Positions 51,530 to 64,000 are shown, counted from the stretch's first letter. The stretch is 64,000 nucleotides of DNA from Hysterangium stoloniferum (GCA_015178975.1 WHVD01000007.1:682001-746000), one strand, 5' to 3'. Numbers and translations are program-made. The notes: generated by a model from the letters alone, not told the origin.

Positions 51530-54500
51530 GAATGGAATGCTGCCCTTTTAAGGGGCAGTTAGCCGGAGAGTCAATGTTCAGCCATAGCTTTGAGGCTGTG
51601 CTCCTACAGGATACCCACTGTTCCTTCGTTTCCTATTAAATGACTTACAGGTCCACTCGTCCTTTTCCAATATTACAGCCAGGGGATACTCTCAAGTTAC
51701 TTTAATAATTGCTTCCCGGTATTCCTTAACTTCATTAGATCGCATACTGCAGACAACACAGGTGGCAGCTGGGAATGCATTGACAAGCTTTCACCGCATA
51801 ATGTGGAAACCTCTCAGTTCTTGATTACTTTATTGTAGGCCAATCCAGCTTTCCCGTCAGTTCAGACGTGAGATATCCATGGATAAATATGTAAATGCAG
51901 TGATGCTATCCATGGGCAGTGTTTATCAGGTACAGCCTCAGGTGCCTCGTTTCAGCATTCCAACGAGGAACCCATTTTAATGATTCCTTAATTATGCTAA
52001 TTGGGGTCAAACCTGAATATCACGTTCTGTTTTTCTTTTCAGATTCTTGGGTTCGGACTCAATGGGTACTCTCAGTCGGACTGAACTTCTAAGGGAACAT
52101 CTGGCGGTGTCTCCTGGGTTATAACCACCATTTGGGCTCACTTTCCAACAGCATACTTGATGGGAGTGTTTGAAACCTTATTCCCAGAGTTTTCTTCTCA
52201 AAGTTATATTATGCTTCTTGCTGCAGTATTGTCATCCCCACTATCCTTTCCCGGTCCGTCCATACAATAATCTTCGTTTTAGCTACTTTATAGAAATACA
52301 AGGCACCCATGCTGGCTTGCCCGTATTCTCTCGACTGGCATTGAGCGCCACCCCCGTGCGTGCAAATGTTTGTGCCATCGATGATCCACCTAATAGTGGA
52401 GGCTTGTATGCTTTGAGCCAGGGTTTGACGATGCAGAAGAGTTTCTTTGGTAAGTGGAAGTCGTAAGTCTCGCAGCTCAAAATTTCTAATTTGCTTAAAT
52501 CTAGTCCAATGTCACAAGGTGATATTGTTTATCCAGAAGATGTTCCAGCCTATCTACACACGCCATGAATGCCATTCGAATGCTTTTGCGTTGTTCTCGC
52601 CCGTATTTCTCTTTGTCGAGGAGCAGACAATCGCTGGACTCACCTGTGCACTCTGTTGTGGTTTAAAATGGTAAATTCTCGTCAAATAAAAGCATATGAG
52701 GTCGACCTGGGAACAGATTACCCGAGGCACGCTGAACATGGGGGTTTATTGAGAACATATAAAGCTGGCTAATAGCTTTAGGGCAATAGAGTCGTATTTT
52801 TAACTTGAGAACTCGGTATGTGACTTGATGTGCGTGACTCGGATTTTTTATGTACTTCGTTGACAATTAATGAGTGGCTGGTAGTCTTTCAGCAGAGGGA
52901 GTTGACCTCGGGTGCCTTTGCACCCGATGCAATTATATCTGGAAGGATATCCGATAGGGGTAAATCAACCCAAAACACCACGCAATAGAGGAGGAAAGCC
53001 TTCCTACGTTTGCTCGCCGGCGTGTGACTGTTTTCTATCACCAAGGCGGATATGAGTGAGTGTCAACCTGAATATTGTGTAATGGTTGGTAAGAGATGTC
53101 GAACGAGGCACGGATGCCGAGGACCTTATTTATTAGGATAATGGAAGAGCTTCTTCCACTTTTATGCTAGCCACGTGGGAAATGTATATTTGGATCAAAA
53201 GAGAGACTTTGTGAAAGGAACAACTTTGCTTCGTTTAATGTATTCGATATTTTGTATATTTGGAGTCGTGCTTCGTATTCCTCGCTTGAGAACTATTAGC
53301 ATTGTCAGGGTCGTCATCCGACAAAAATCGCCTACATTTATGATCAAGGACATTCAACCCGCTCTCTCACACACAATTAATATGCGTGATATATATCCTA
53401 TGCATCCTATTCGACTCTAAATCCTCAGTTTATCAATATTTGCAGTTGTAGAACGGAAGCCATTTTTGATCCACTCAGGGTGATGCCACAGCATCGGCGA
53501 TAGAAAACTGTGTCGTCGCGCTCCTACCGATAAGCTTTGACAGATATACCATTTAGGACCGCTTGCGATCAAGTGATCATGACATCGGTATTCGAAGTAC
53601 CTTGGGGCAACATCCTTGTGGGGAATTTTTCGGAATTGTCATATTTTCTAGTCGGAACCCATAATAATGGGAATGAGTTGCTTCATATTCGTGTCAACGG
53701 TTCGAATAGAGAGAAATACTTGATGGAATACGCCCAAGCCATCCCTGTACATTCTACCAGCACTTCATTTTATTCCAGAGTTTTTTTCTCATGATAGCCT
53801 ATCCGGAGATTGAGGATAGAGTTTTAATATTACTCGCTATGCTTTTCAAGACCTTTCCCTGCCATCCATGCCAATCCCTACGACGCTGCCCACTCCATTT
53901 TCCCCTGTAACTTCACACAGGGTGTTGCAGTAATCTTTATTCCTTACCACTATAGTGATTCGGTATCGTATCCGGGTTCGTTATGTCTGTTGAACCTTGC
54001 ACTTTCATTTTTTTCAATAATATTGCGTTCGGAATTAATGAGTAGCGTTCGTCTGTGTGAACTTCTAAGGTCACATCCACGGTGCCACCTTGCCTAGAAC
54101 CACTATGTGGGCTAACTTTCGAACAGCACACTTGATGGGAGGGGAGGATCTGAAGCCCTCATGGGTATATTTCCAGAGGTTTTTACTCTAAGTTATATCA
54201 TGCTTCTCGCTGCATCATTTTCATCCCCACTATCCCTACCCGATCCATCCATGCAATAATTAGAGCTCCATCTGTAAATTTATTTTGGCCATCGTCCCTT
54301 CTCCTCAGTAACTGCTTGATTTCCCCAAAGGAGTATTTCTTGCCAAGGTTCTAAACCCCTGGTCCACGGTCTTAGGGCGGACAACGGGGTTAAACCGACT
54401 GGAATTGAATATTGCTCCAGGATACTTTCTGTTCCTATTTCCAAATTCAGGACCAACAATTGCTACCCAGAACACATTTCCACTCATATTCGGAACATAC

Positions 54501-54890
54501 GACGTCTCACAGTAGAAGGGCAGAAACGGTGGGTATAGTAGATTATTCAACATGGCTCCAACCGATATAAAAACAGATACAGTGCTGACTTCTTCCCGTC
54601 TCATCCGGCACCTGTGCACATTTTCCGTGGGTTCAACTGTCATTAATTAAGTCATAGTGACTTAATATAAAGACACTCCTGTGTGTTTACACATTCATGC
54701 CATGTATGGTCTGGATATCAGGGAGAACTTTTGAATATTGTATGCTTCCATCGAGAGTTTGACAATGCACAAGATTTATTTGAGTGAGTATTAGTCTCAA
54801 GTCTCGCAACTCACAATTTTTACCTTGGTTAAATATAGCCCAATGTCACAAGGGCAATATATTTGTGCAGACAGTATTCGGGCCTATCTT
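51530..54890. repeat. array flank upstream of U5: modules Z, Z2, W, X/Y remnants
   Basis: 51,540-51,730 Z; 51,780-52,010 Z2; 52,020-52,470 and 53,900-54,760 are two copies of module W (also 39,600-40,400); 52,540-53,160 and 53,200-53,850 hold degenerate X/Y-like text. Frames such as 52,170-52,466 and 54,305-54,643 are not shared between the W copies. No gene supported. Confidence 0.45.
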
Positions 54891-54892
54891 CA

Positions 54893-55440
54893 CACATCAG
54901 GAGTTACAACATTTAAGGCAGCACTAAAATATTATCTAGACCTGTTTACAAAACTTTAAGTCCTAAAATGGATATGAACTCAGTTATTACTTCAATTTTA
55001 GACATGATCTGAGCTTGTTGTTTAGGACACACTTTTACCAGAGTTTTTATTCTAAGTCCAGACAAATGTTTATCCCTTATAGAAACCTCAAGTTTGAACA
55101 TGGGTTTAAAAATAAAATAAAACCCTAAGTTTTGTAATGACCTTAAACTAATTACCCACTTATCACCCACCCATGCAGGCAATTAGTTTAAGGTCATTAC
55201 AAAACTTAGGGTTTTATTGTATTTTTAAACCTATGTTCAAACTTGAGGTTTCTGAAGGGGTAAACATTTGTCTGGACTTAGAATAAAAACTCTGGTAAAA
55301 GTGTGTCCTAAACAACAAGTTCAGATCACATCTAAAATTGAAGTAATAACTGAGTTCAAATCCATTTTAGGACTTAAAGTTTTGTAAACAGGTTTAGATA
55401 ATATTTTAGTGCCACCTTAAATGTTGTAACTCCTGATGTG
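54893..55440. mobile_element. 548-bp foldback element, ~265-bp arms, duplication TCA
   Basis: Begins CACATCAGGAGTTACAAC and ends with its reverse complement. The arms are nearly perfect inverted repeats meeting at about 55,150-55,185 (TATCACCCACCCATGCAG loop). Flanked by TCA (54,890-54,892; 55,441-55,443). The empty site is recognisable at about 52,553. No coding. The 3-bp T-A type duplication fits PIF/Harbinger or CACTA MITEs; class uncertain. Confidence 0.85.
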
Positions 55441-55444
55441 TCAC

Positions 55445-57010
55445 ATGAAATGTATGAAATTTGATTGCTTTGGCGTGTTATTCTCTGGCTTATAGTCATT
55501 TATGGAGGTGAAGACCATCATCGGACTCACTTGTTCACTCGGTCCTGATTGTGGTTTAATGGGAAGCTTTCGCTAAAGAAATGTATGTATGTGAGGCTGA
55601 ACCCTGCAACTTATTCCTACCCCAAGCAGGATAAAAATGGAGATTTGGTGAGAACATATGAGTAACAACCAAGGTGGCTAAGATCTTTACAGCCTCTCGC
55701 CAGTGTCTTACACTCCTTCCTGACCACCCATTCCACCTCTCTATGAGGATATTAATCACCAGTGGCAATTCCTCGCCTCTTGCTCCCAATAATCATCCTA
55801 GGTTAAAGATCCAAAAGGTAGGTGGAGGGTGATCAGGTCTACATAGGATTATTTAAGCATCAACCATATCATTAAATATAAACTCCTTCAATTTTGTATA
55901 GTCTAGTGGGATTCTGTATCCCTTTATCCTTCCGATGACTTGTCAGAGGATGATCCAATAAAAATCCACAAAACTCCCAGATATGGTTACAGGATTTAAT
56001 GTGGAAAGGTAATCTTAGAGTTGACTTTCATTTCATCTCTCAGTGTTCTCCGTGTTCTTCAGCTCTCTTTTCACCTGTTGTAATATATCAGTCATATATA
56101 GGTGTATCATCCGGCAGGCTTTGTAATATCTCATGTACAACCATTTGCTATCAAGTGGTCATGCCATCCAGATTCCTCACACTTTTCCTGTATTCCTGAG
56201 CATCACTTATACATTTTGCCAGTCTCAACCATACTTTGGGGTGCTCATCTTGTAATGAATAGGTTACAATACATTAAGCAAATGAATATAGGTGGAAATA
56301 TGGTAGTGGTAACATACCTCAGTCGACACAAGTAGGTGATTTGACTGAGGTATGGGCTGCGAGTATCAAAGACTAAATTGGCAAGATCGATATGAGAGTG
56401 AAAAAATAGTTGTAATAGATGATATATGAAAGGAAAGGTATGATACAGTGTGATGTTGCCGTTGAGGCTTGGAGAAAGGTATGATATGGTGTGATGTCGC
56501 CGTTTAGGATTGGCGGAGGGCTAGAGTGTGAGAGCCTAATTCAACACATTTAACCTTCAATGCAATATCGATTGTAGTTTTTTAAAGTCAGATCCCATGA
56601 GAGCGAGGCGCTGCATCATCGGGTCAAGGATGCGAATGGAGATAAATATTTTATGGAATCCGACCAACGCCGTCTCTGTACGCTTTAAAGACCCCTCCTT
56701 TTATTGCAGAGTTTTGTGCCTCATGATGGCCAATCCGGAGAGTGAACATAGATTTTGAAGATTAGATAAATCTGACTGAGATAATCCTCGTCATAGCTTA
56801 GTGAGTGATTGTTAGGGTATCCTTTTTCTGTTCTTCTATGACTTCCTTCATGCTATCTCAACTAACTAACACATTGCTTTTTTGAGCCCTCCGAGTGGCG
56901 TTCTATTTGAAGTGATGCTCGTTGATAAATCAGATGCGATTATAGCCACTCCCAGGGCCCATGAATGTATACAATGTGTGTATAGCATCAACGAGAAACT
57001 GGACAGAAAT
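55445..57010. repeat. array flank downstream of U6, with a 296-bp solo LTR
   Basis: 55,445-56,240 carries W/X-like text; 56,100-56,250 matches module Y start (ATCAAGTGGTCATG, also 34,200 and 62,570); after the LTR (56,251-56,546) module Y continues (56,560-57,000). The coding frames seen are short and unconserved. Confidence 0.5.
56251..56546. repeat. 296-bp solo LTR, duplication CATCT/CATTT
   Basis: TGTAATGAATAGG...CCTAATTCAACA flanked by CATCT (56,246-56,250) and CATTT (56,547-56,551), one mismatch. Contains a perfect 12-bp stem (CATACCTCAGTC/GACTGAGGTATG, 56,313-56,354) and two tandem ~50-bp units with GGTATGATA and GTGTGATGT (about 56,430-56,520). Host module Y reads through when it is removed. 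Confidence 0.65.
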
Positions 57011-57013
57011 TGG

Positions 57014-59030
57014 TCATCGCCACAAGGCCAGGTCAGTCAAGAGTAATATTACTATCCTTCCTCCTGGATAGGATAATGTATCGGTGATATTCAAGAGAAG
57101 TTCTGATATATCATGTGGAATGGGTAAAAAAAGAGAATCGGAAGGCCAGTCATGGCCCTCCAACACTGTTCTGCAGTTCAAATTAGATGCTACGGACATA
57201 CCAGTGAAAGGTGTGGCGATGACACAAAGGAAGGAATGAGCCACGGCGGTTCCGAAGTATTGATCGTCAATTGAGCCCCACATTGCGTCACAATGTGAAA
57301 GAAGACGAACGAGAATGGCGATAATATCGGGGTGGCGCACTGTGGGACACGCCGATTCGATGTCGGAAGATCCAGCTATCAGGTTCAGGGTGATCTCAAT
57401 TAGTTTCTCGCATGCCAAGAGGAACCAGAAATTTGGACTCGTGTGTGTCAGAATCAGACTGGTAGGATATGTGCATGGGCGGATATGAGATGATGCTGGA
57501 AGGGACAACATTGTCAACATACCTTAGGAGGGGCTCAATGAGCGAAGAAACAACATTCAGCTGGTTCATGTGATCCGCGCGAAGAGTGCTGTCCTCTAAG
57601 AAGTTGTGCAGGACCCGGATACCATGCCACAGTGAATACGATGTGTTGTTATCGATATGAAGAGTCAATGAGGCTATAAGGAGGTTTGTGTCGTCCACTA
57701 TAACCTTCCATACATCTCCAGCCACATCTCTAAACCAGGCGTCTTGGTGCATGCAACACACGAGAAGCTGTATAGGGGATTCATACAAGGAACGTCGGTG
57801 TGGGTAATTTTGTCTGTTGCGGTTTTGGTGGGCAAGGTGAAATGATGTGATAGCGCGACGCACGGTTGTAACCAGAATTCAATGTAACCCCTTATCGCAT
57901 TGAGCTCCTCTACAGACAGTTGACGCCGGTGGCAGATGTTTTGCACAATATCCCTAAGGTCGCCGAGGAGGCTGATACCTTGACAAGAGGAAGATAAATA
58001 TCTGGGGATTTGTAGAATAAATGTCGACGCAACCTCATCCAGGTCGATGTGTAGCGGTGATTTGATTACAGCATTGTAAAGCGATGATGTAATTGCAGTT
58101 GATGGCCGATCTACATCTGACCATCGAGCGCCAGGACACCAAAGGAAGGCCGAACCCAAAGACGCCATAAGCTTAGCAGTGTCTCCTCCGTTCCTCCGCG
58201 ATAAATGAGTTGAATTCCAGACCCGCCCTAAGACCGCCCACGCCTGTTGTCGAATCCGACGCGGGTAACCTGGGCTAGACAGACGTCAATTCTTTGAATG
58301 TGTTCAACGATTGATACTGTTGTATCCCTACTTCAATAAATCAATGCTCTCTTGAATTATTATTCCCAGTCTTGGCAGAGTGAGATGCTTGCGTAGGAAC
58401 CTGTTACGACCCTTGTCGTCTCCATATCCACGCGCCATTCCACCGTATAGCGTCAATTTTTCCTATCAGCAAAGCTTTCTGTGCGTTGGAAAGCATTTTC
58501 ATCCCAACCTTTTCTATCCCGACTCCTAAATAATATCCTGGACCAATTTCATTACTTGAAGATGAGCTAGCAGGACGTGAGCCTCTTCTCCAGTCGATGT
58601 TGTGTAAACTGAGGTTAGGTGTCGTGTTGGCGGATCTTCTTCGGGTTTTAATAATAATCGGTGGGTCATGATAATTTCTCTCTCCTTGGGACTGGAAAAA
58701 TTGGATGTGTGAAAAGTGTACATGAAAAGGAGATTTCATGGTGCGCACCCATTCTTCCACCCAAACCTCCACGTCTTCGGCAGACAGTGGTATGTGCTGG
58801 TCGTCGTCCGGCGCTCGGTAACATAAACTGTGCCCGTTTTCAAGACAGCTCCATTGCCCTCGAAGCTTCACCCGGAATCTTTCCCTCAGTCCCGTGTCAT
58901 TTATCTCCTGTATTTCCAAACTCAATACAGCCGAGGAAATCAAGGGTTGTAGAGACTCAATGCCTTGTAACAGGGTTTCAGCAGGCATGATATCGGGCCT
59001 GTTTTGAGTCCTCTCGTTTGAAGTTGACAT
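57014..59030 (-). pseudogene. array gene copy U6, one frameshift
   Basis: ATG 59,030 (MSTSNERTQNRPDIMPAE). Exon 1 open (QWSCLENGHSLCYRAPDDDQ). Exon 2 EIGPGYYLGVGIEKVGMKML, then one extra base near 58,455 shifts the frame; KLTLYGGMARGYGDDKGRNR resumes. Exon 3 SAFLWCPGARWSDVDRPSTA and IRGYIEFW; exon 4 SLYESPIQLLVCCMHQDAWF; exon 5 IEITLNLIAGSSDIESACPT, HSFLCVIATPFTGMSV. The stop used by siblings after PHDIS is GAA here, so the frame runs about 25 codons longer to 57,014. Otherwise the best-preserved copy after U3. Confidence 0.8.
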
Positions 59031-59039
59031 TGGTGGGTA

Positions 59040-59498
59040 GCAATTTTTACTGATATGGGAAATGAATGGTGTGCTTTCAAGGCGCAGTTATCAGGGGTGT
59101 GAATTTCCAGCTATAGCATTGTCGCGGTCCTTCATACAGGATACCCAGCGTTTCATTCCTTCCTTTTGAATGACTTGGAAGCCGACTCGCCCTCCTTCAA
59201 TATTGAAGAATCCAGGATAGTCTCCAGGGCCTTGCTATTTTCTACACTAATTCCTTCCCCCTCATGAGATCGTCTACCCCAGGAACACAAATGGCAGCTA
59301 GGAATAGTTTGACAACCTGTCACCGCATAATGTGGGAATTTCAGTGTTTTGAGTCGTCTCTTTTGAAGTCTATATCGGTGGGTAGCAATTTTTACTCATA
59401 TGGGAAATAAAGGGTGTGCTTTTAAGGCGCAGTTATCGACGACAATTCAAAAGCCCATAAGCTGTCATAAGCTTGGCAGTGTGTCCCTCGTTCTTCCC
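59040..59498. repeat. array flank between U6 and U7 (module Z twice)
   Basis: 59,070-59,330 module Z and Z2; at about 59,350-59,440 the start-codon-proximal sequence of the gene (TTTTGAAGTCTATATCGGTGGGTAGC) and Z recur in short form, a local duplication. No coding. Confidence 0.5.
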
Positions 59499-61360
59499 CT
59501 ATATACCATGTGAAATGGAGACCCCCCCTGAGTTTAAATTAGATGTTAGGAACACACACGTGAAAGGGGTGGCAATGACGCAAAGGAAGGAATGAGCCAT
59601 GAGGTTTGATTGCTCACAGCAGTAACCGAGGACATGATCGTTGATTAAGCGGAAAATTGGATCACAATGTGGAAGAATGGGAGGGAGAATGGGGATTACA
59701 TTCTGCCGACTGTGATACACGCATGTTCGATGTCGAAAGATCCAGCTATCAGGTTCAGAGTGACCTCGATTAGTCGCTCGCCTGCCCAGAGGATCCTCCA
59801 TTTTGATCTCGTGCGTCTTAGAGTCAGACTGGTAAGATGTTTCACGGGCGGATATGAGATAATGCTGAAAGGTAAAGCATTCTAACATACCATAGGAGCG
59901 GCTCCATGAGCGAAAAAACCACATTCAGCTGGTTGATATGATCGTTGCGAAGCGCGCTGTCGTCTAAGAAGGTTTTCAAGCCGCATATGTTCTGCCACAA
60001 TGAGTACAATGTGTCGTCATCGATATGAACTCAAGGACGCTATATTGAAGTTTGTTTCTTCCACTATAACCTTTAATACATCTCCAGCAATATCCCGAAA
60101 CCGGGCGTCTTGGTGGATGAAACATATGAGAAGCTGTATAGGAGAAGTATACAAGGAAAGTCGGCAATTTTGTCTATTGTGGGTTTAGTGGACAGGACGA
60201 AATGATGTTATGTCGCAACACACGGGTTGTACTCAGAATTCAACGCAATCTCCGATCGCAGTGAACTCCTCCACAGATAGTTGACGCACATGGCAGGTAT
60301 TTCCACGGTATATTCAAGGTTGAAGAGGAGGGATCTAGGTGGATTGCACGGAGATGATAAATATCGTGCGATTTGTAGAATAAATGTCGACGCAACCTCA
60401 TCCAGGTTGGTGTGTAGTGGTTATTTAATTACAGCATTGTAAAGAGATGACGTAATTGCAGCTGATCGCCGATCTTCATCCAACTCGAGAGCCGGGACAC
60501 CAGAGGAAGGTCCAAGCCAAATGTGCCATAAGCTTGGCAGTTGCTCCTTCTTTCCTCTGCTGTATAACACTTGAATCTCCCAACCCTTCTAAGACTACCG
60601 ACGCCTATTCTCGAATTCGAGGAGGATATGTGGGTCTAGAAAGACGTGAGTATTTTGAGTGTATTCAATGCCTGACGTTATGTATCCGCACCTCATTAAG
60701 TTAATGGTCTCTTGAATTACTATTCCAAGTCTTGGCAGAGTGATATGCTAGCGTAGGAACTTGTTAAAGGCATTGTCGTCTCCGTTTACAATTCGCTTGT
60801 ATATCATCAACTTTGCCATGAGTGCAGCCATCTTTGCCTTTTACAGCACTTTCCTCCCAACCCTTTCCAAACCGACTCTACAGTAATACCCCGGCTCGAT
60901 TGTAATACTTGAAGATGTCGATGAGCTCTCAGACAGTGACTGTAATCTGGACTGATGTTGTATCTACCTCGCATTTTAACAAAAGTCGGTGGATGATGAC
61001 AACTTGTCTCTCCTCGGCACTGAAAGCGTCCAGTCCCTGAACAATGTACATGAAAGGATATTTCATTTTGCGCACCAACTCCTCCACCCATATATCCACG
61101 TCCTCGTCAGGTAGTGCCATGTGCTGGTCGTCTTCAGGTACTCGATAGCATAAACCGTTTCTGTGTTCAATACACTTTCATCGTTCTGGAAGCTTCACCC
61201 GGAATCGTTCCCTTATCCCTGTGTCGATCCCCTCTTCCCGTTCTTCTGCCCTCAATGGAGCTGGGGAAACCAAGGATTGCAGCCACCCAACCTCTTGTAG
61301 GAGGGTTCCAGCCGGTACGATATCGTACCTGCTCGGAGTCTTCTCGTTAGAAGTTGGCAT
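59499..61360 (-). pseudogene. array gene copy U7, truncated 3' end
   Basis: ATG 61,360 (MPTSNEKTPSRYDIVPAG). Exon 1 SLVSPAPLRAEEREEGIDTG then a stop after KLPER where siblings have Trp-Ser-Cys; exon 2 CRGETSCHHPPTFVK and GITVESVWKGLGGKCC with shifts. Exons 3-4 in pieces (60,480-59,940), exon 5 LMAHSFLCVIATPFTCVFLT (about 59,600-59,540), then truncated at about 59,500. Non-functional. Confidence 0.7.
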
Positions 61361-61389
61361 TGTTGGGCAGCAAATCGTAGTCATTTCGG

Positions 61390-63190
61390 AAGGAAATACT
61401 ATTCTTTTGAGATCCAGTGATTAGTGGAATGAATTTCCAATGTATAGCATTGTAGCGGTGCTTTATATCGTATGCCCAGCGTGTCATCCTGCCTTTTATC
61501 GAGCTTGAATATCCTCACCCCCTCATTCAAACCAGCACGAGGATACTCTCAAGTTCCCTCAGTATGCCATACTACACTAATTCCTTGCTCTTCAACAGAT
61601 CTACGAAACAGATTGTTACATATTTTGGAGTCTCAATGTATAAGGGCAAACCACACTATTGTATACTGCTAGCTACATGACCTTTATATACCCAAATTTG
61701 CTTAATTCGATCTAAGAAACAATCATCTGAGACAACACGGAAGTCTCGCAGCTTCTATGGACTCCAACTGGGAGCACATATTGTCAGCTTCGAATAATGT
61801 GATGGGCTACCGCATAATGTGGTAACTTCCGACTTCTTGAGCGCTAGTGTTTGCGGATTTCAGCTTTTACGTTAGTTGATAAGTGACATCTTCATTGATA
61901 GAATGTGGGAATGCAGTGGATGCTATCCATGACAGTACTTCTCAGGCACAGCCTCGGGCGCTTTCGACTCGGTATTCTAACAGAAACATGTACTTCATAG
62001 TCAATACTTTCGCAATTCCAATTTCGATAATTCTTGGTGTAAGCCAATTGGCGCCGAACGTGAATATGCTAGTTTGTGGGGAGCTGAGATCGTCAGGTTT
62101 TCATCCACATATTGTGTCATGTATATTCAGTCATAATTGATTACACCCTAGGATTATTATTACACAGTCCTTCTGAATGAAATAATTTTCCCCAGGCTCA
62201 CGTTAATTATGAGGGACTTGTTGTGAGACGCGACAATGTAACAGTCGATCATGGATTGTGAGGCAGCTCTTGCAGATGGAGCTCTTCGGGTTTGTACAGG
62301 TTCAGCATGGTCACTAGGTTCTTGCGTGGGTTTTCCTGTCACCTTGTCGACCCCTAGTATGCTTCCCACTCCATCTTCCTCTGTAACCTCACAAAGGTGT
62401 TGTCCTTCCGTCATCAAACACCAATTTACTGATGCTTCATCTTCAAGACATCCCGTGTCCATGGGGATTCTTCCTCTTCATTTTCCTCCTTCAAGCCGCG
62501 GTCACAGAATATCGGTGATATACAGGTGTGTCACCTGGTCAGGTTTTCTATACCTAATTTAGACCAGTTGCTATCAAGTGGCCATAGCTTCTAGCTTCCT
62601 CACACGTCTCCTGTATCGCTAAGCATCAGTTATACCGTATAGCGGTCTCAAAAGTGCTTTGGGATGCTCTTTTGACCTTATTTGCAACATACGCAATTTT
62701 CTTTGTCCTCACATCTGATCTCATGGGAGAGAGGCGCTCTAGCCTCGGGTCGAGGTTTTGAATGGAGGGAAATACTTAATTGAATGCGCCCACCGCCGTT
62801 GCCGTACGTTTTAAAGGCCCTTCCTTTAATTCCAGAGTTTATGCCTCATGATAGCCAATCCGGAGATTGAACATAGATTTTGAAGATTAGGTGAATCTGA
62901 CCGAGATACCTGTCGGCATGGATTAGTGAGTTGGGGGTGTTTTTTGGTGCTCTTCAATGACTTGTGTCATGCCATCCAAACTAACTGACACCCTTCTTTC
63001 TTTGAGACCTCCTAGTGGTATTATATTCAGGTGATTCTCGTTGATAAATGGATGTGATTCTAGCCAGGACTAGGGTCCACCCAATATACGCAACATGTGT
63101 ATAGCATCAACGAGAAGAGAGCACACCAAGGTGGTAAGAAGTGACTATATGCGCTCCTGAATTCTCTCAAACTATGTAGCAATGTGTTTG
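61390..63190. repeat. array flank between U7 and U8 (modules Z, Z2, X end, Y)
   Basis: 61,410-61,620 Z; 61,810-61,950 Z2; 61,960-62,230 shared with 39,250 and 47,830; 62,370-62,500 end of module X (CTTCATCTTCAAGACATCC); 62,510-63,190 module Y. No conserved frame. Confidence 0.55.
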
Positions 63191-63206
63191 TGCCGCCCAA
63201 GAGAAA

Positions 63207-64000
63207 CTATGATATATGGTGCGGAATGGATGGCACAAGAGCATCAGCAGGCCAACAATGATCCTCTAATGCTAATGTAAAGTCCGAACTAGAGGTCACC
63301 GACACACAGGTAAAAGGTGTGGCGATGACGCAAAGGAGAGAACGAGCCATGAGGTTTAATTTCTCAAAGCGGGAACCGGGGGCTTGGTCGTTGGTTGAGC
63401 CACGCATTGCCTCACAATGTGGAAGAGCAGGAGCGAGAATGGGGATTATATTGAGGCTGCGCACTATGGTACACGCGGATTCCATGTCGGAAGATGTAGC
63501 TACCAGCTTCCGAGTAACCTCGACTAGTCCCGAGCCTGACCAGAGGTGCCATAAATTTTGAGTCATATGTGTCTGAATCAGACTGGTAGGATATTTGAAT
63601 GGGAGGATATGAGATCATGCTGGAAGGGAAAACATTGTCAACATACCTTAGGATGGGCACAATGAGCGAAGAAACCACATTAAACTGGTTGATATGATCC
63701 GTGCCAAGCGCTCCGTCGTCGAAGAAATATTCTAGGGCCCGGATACGGTTCAAAGTGAATATGACATGTACTCATCCATATCAAGTGTCAATGACGCCAT
63801 ATGGAGTTTTATGTCGTCCATTATAATCTGCAAAGCATCTCCAGAAATATCTCGAAACGAGGCATCTTCGTGCATGCAATACACGAAAAGCCGTATAGGA
63901 TGTTTAACCAAAGGAGCTTGATGGGGGGCATTTTGTCTGTTGTGGTTTCGGTGGGCAGGATGAAATTATGTGATGACTTGACGCACAGTTGTACCCACAA
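63207..64000 (-). pseudogene. array gene copy U8, partial at the window edge
   Basis: Exons 4-5 only; the rest lies beyond the window. Exon 4: HEDASFRDISGDALQIIMDD, a 1-nt shift at about 63,750, then FFDDGALGTDHINQFNVVSS. Intron 4 has GTATGTTGAC at about 63,643. Exon 5: LVEVTRKLVATSSDMESACT, LLCVIATPFTCVSVTSSSDF, ending PHHIS then TAG at 63,207, the same end as U3. Confidence 0.7.

Noticed and set aside
52170-52466. 98-codon plus-strand frame upstream of U5
   Set aside because: The frame is not kept in the other module W copies; no motif.

Overview
The window looks like repeat-rich nuclear DNA of a filamentous fungus, most likely a basidiomycete. The evidence is 47-64 nt introns with GTA/GTG donors, chromodomain Ty3/gypsy retrotransposons, Helitrons with an HUH Rep fused to a PIF1-type helicase, Tc1/mariner elements, a Tnp2/CACTA-like gene and Gal4-type Zn2-Cys6 proteins. 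No housekeeping gene is recognisable. Species assignment is inference.

Layout. 1-480: end of an intron-containing hypothetical gene on the minus strand. About 490-8,805: one decayed Helitron on the minus strand, split by two Tc1/mariner elements (3,300-4,726; 4,830-6,457) and by a 511-bp chimeric insertion (2,620-3,130). 8,790-9,540: piece of a second Helitron helicase, head-to-head with the first. 9,536-13,080: gypsy wreckage, consisting of a truncated LTR, a Tc1 fragment and the 3' end of gypsy #3, whose antisense gene is cut by a solo LTR and a 251-bp insertion. 13,305-24,857: a Tnp2-like gene split by a complete gypsy element (#1, minus strand, 14,242-23,706, target duplication GGAAG), itself carrying a 1.94-kb solo LTR. 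24,979-33,732: gypsy #2 (plus strand) inside a flanking repeat (module X) that has been duplicated together with its LTR. 33,733-64,000: a mosaic array of a multi-exon gene of unknown function, eight minus-strand copies and one inverted piece, separated by recurring flank modules and sprinkled with solo LTRs and a foldback element.

Most promising biology. (1) All three gypsy elements with a preserved 3' end carry an extra gene between pol and the 3' LTR, antisense to gag-pol, with the same two introns, a coiled-coil N-terminus, a Zn2-Cys6 cluster (one cysteine lost in #2) and an acidic C-terminus. A retrotransposon-borne DNA-binding regulator is a reasonable inference. (2) The array has one copy (45,408-47,375) that splices into an uninterrupted 580-residue protein, while the sibling copies are broken. 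(3) One solo LTR has near-ideal heat-shock elements just upstream of a TATA box. (4) A 253-bp LTR-like insertion contains a tRNA-like unit with intact A and B boxes. Nearly all other coding sequence is decayed, often by CGA-to-TGA changes typical of CpG deamination.
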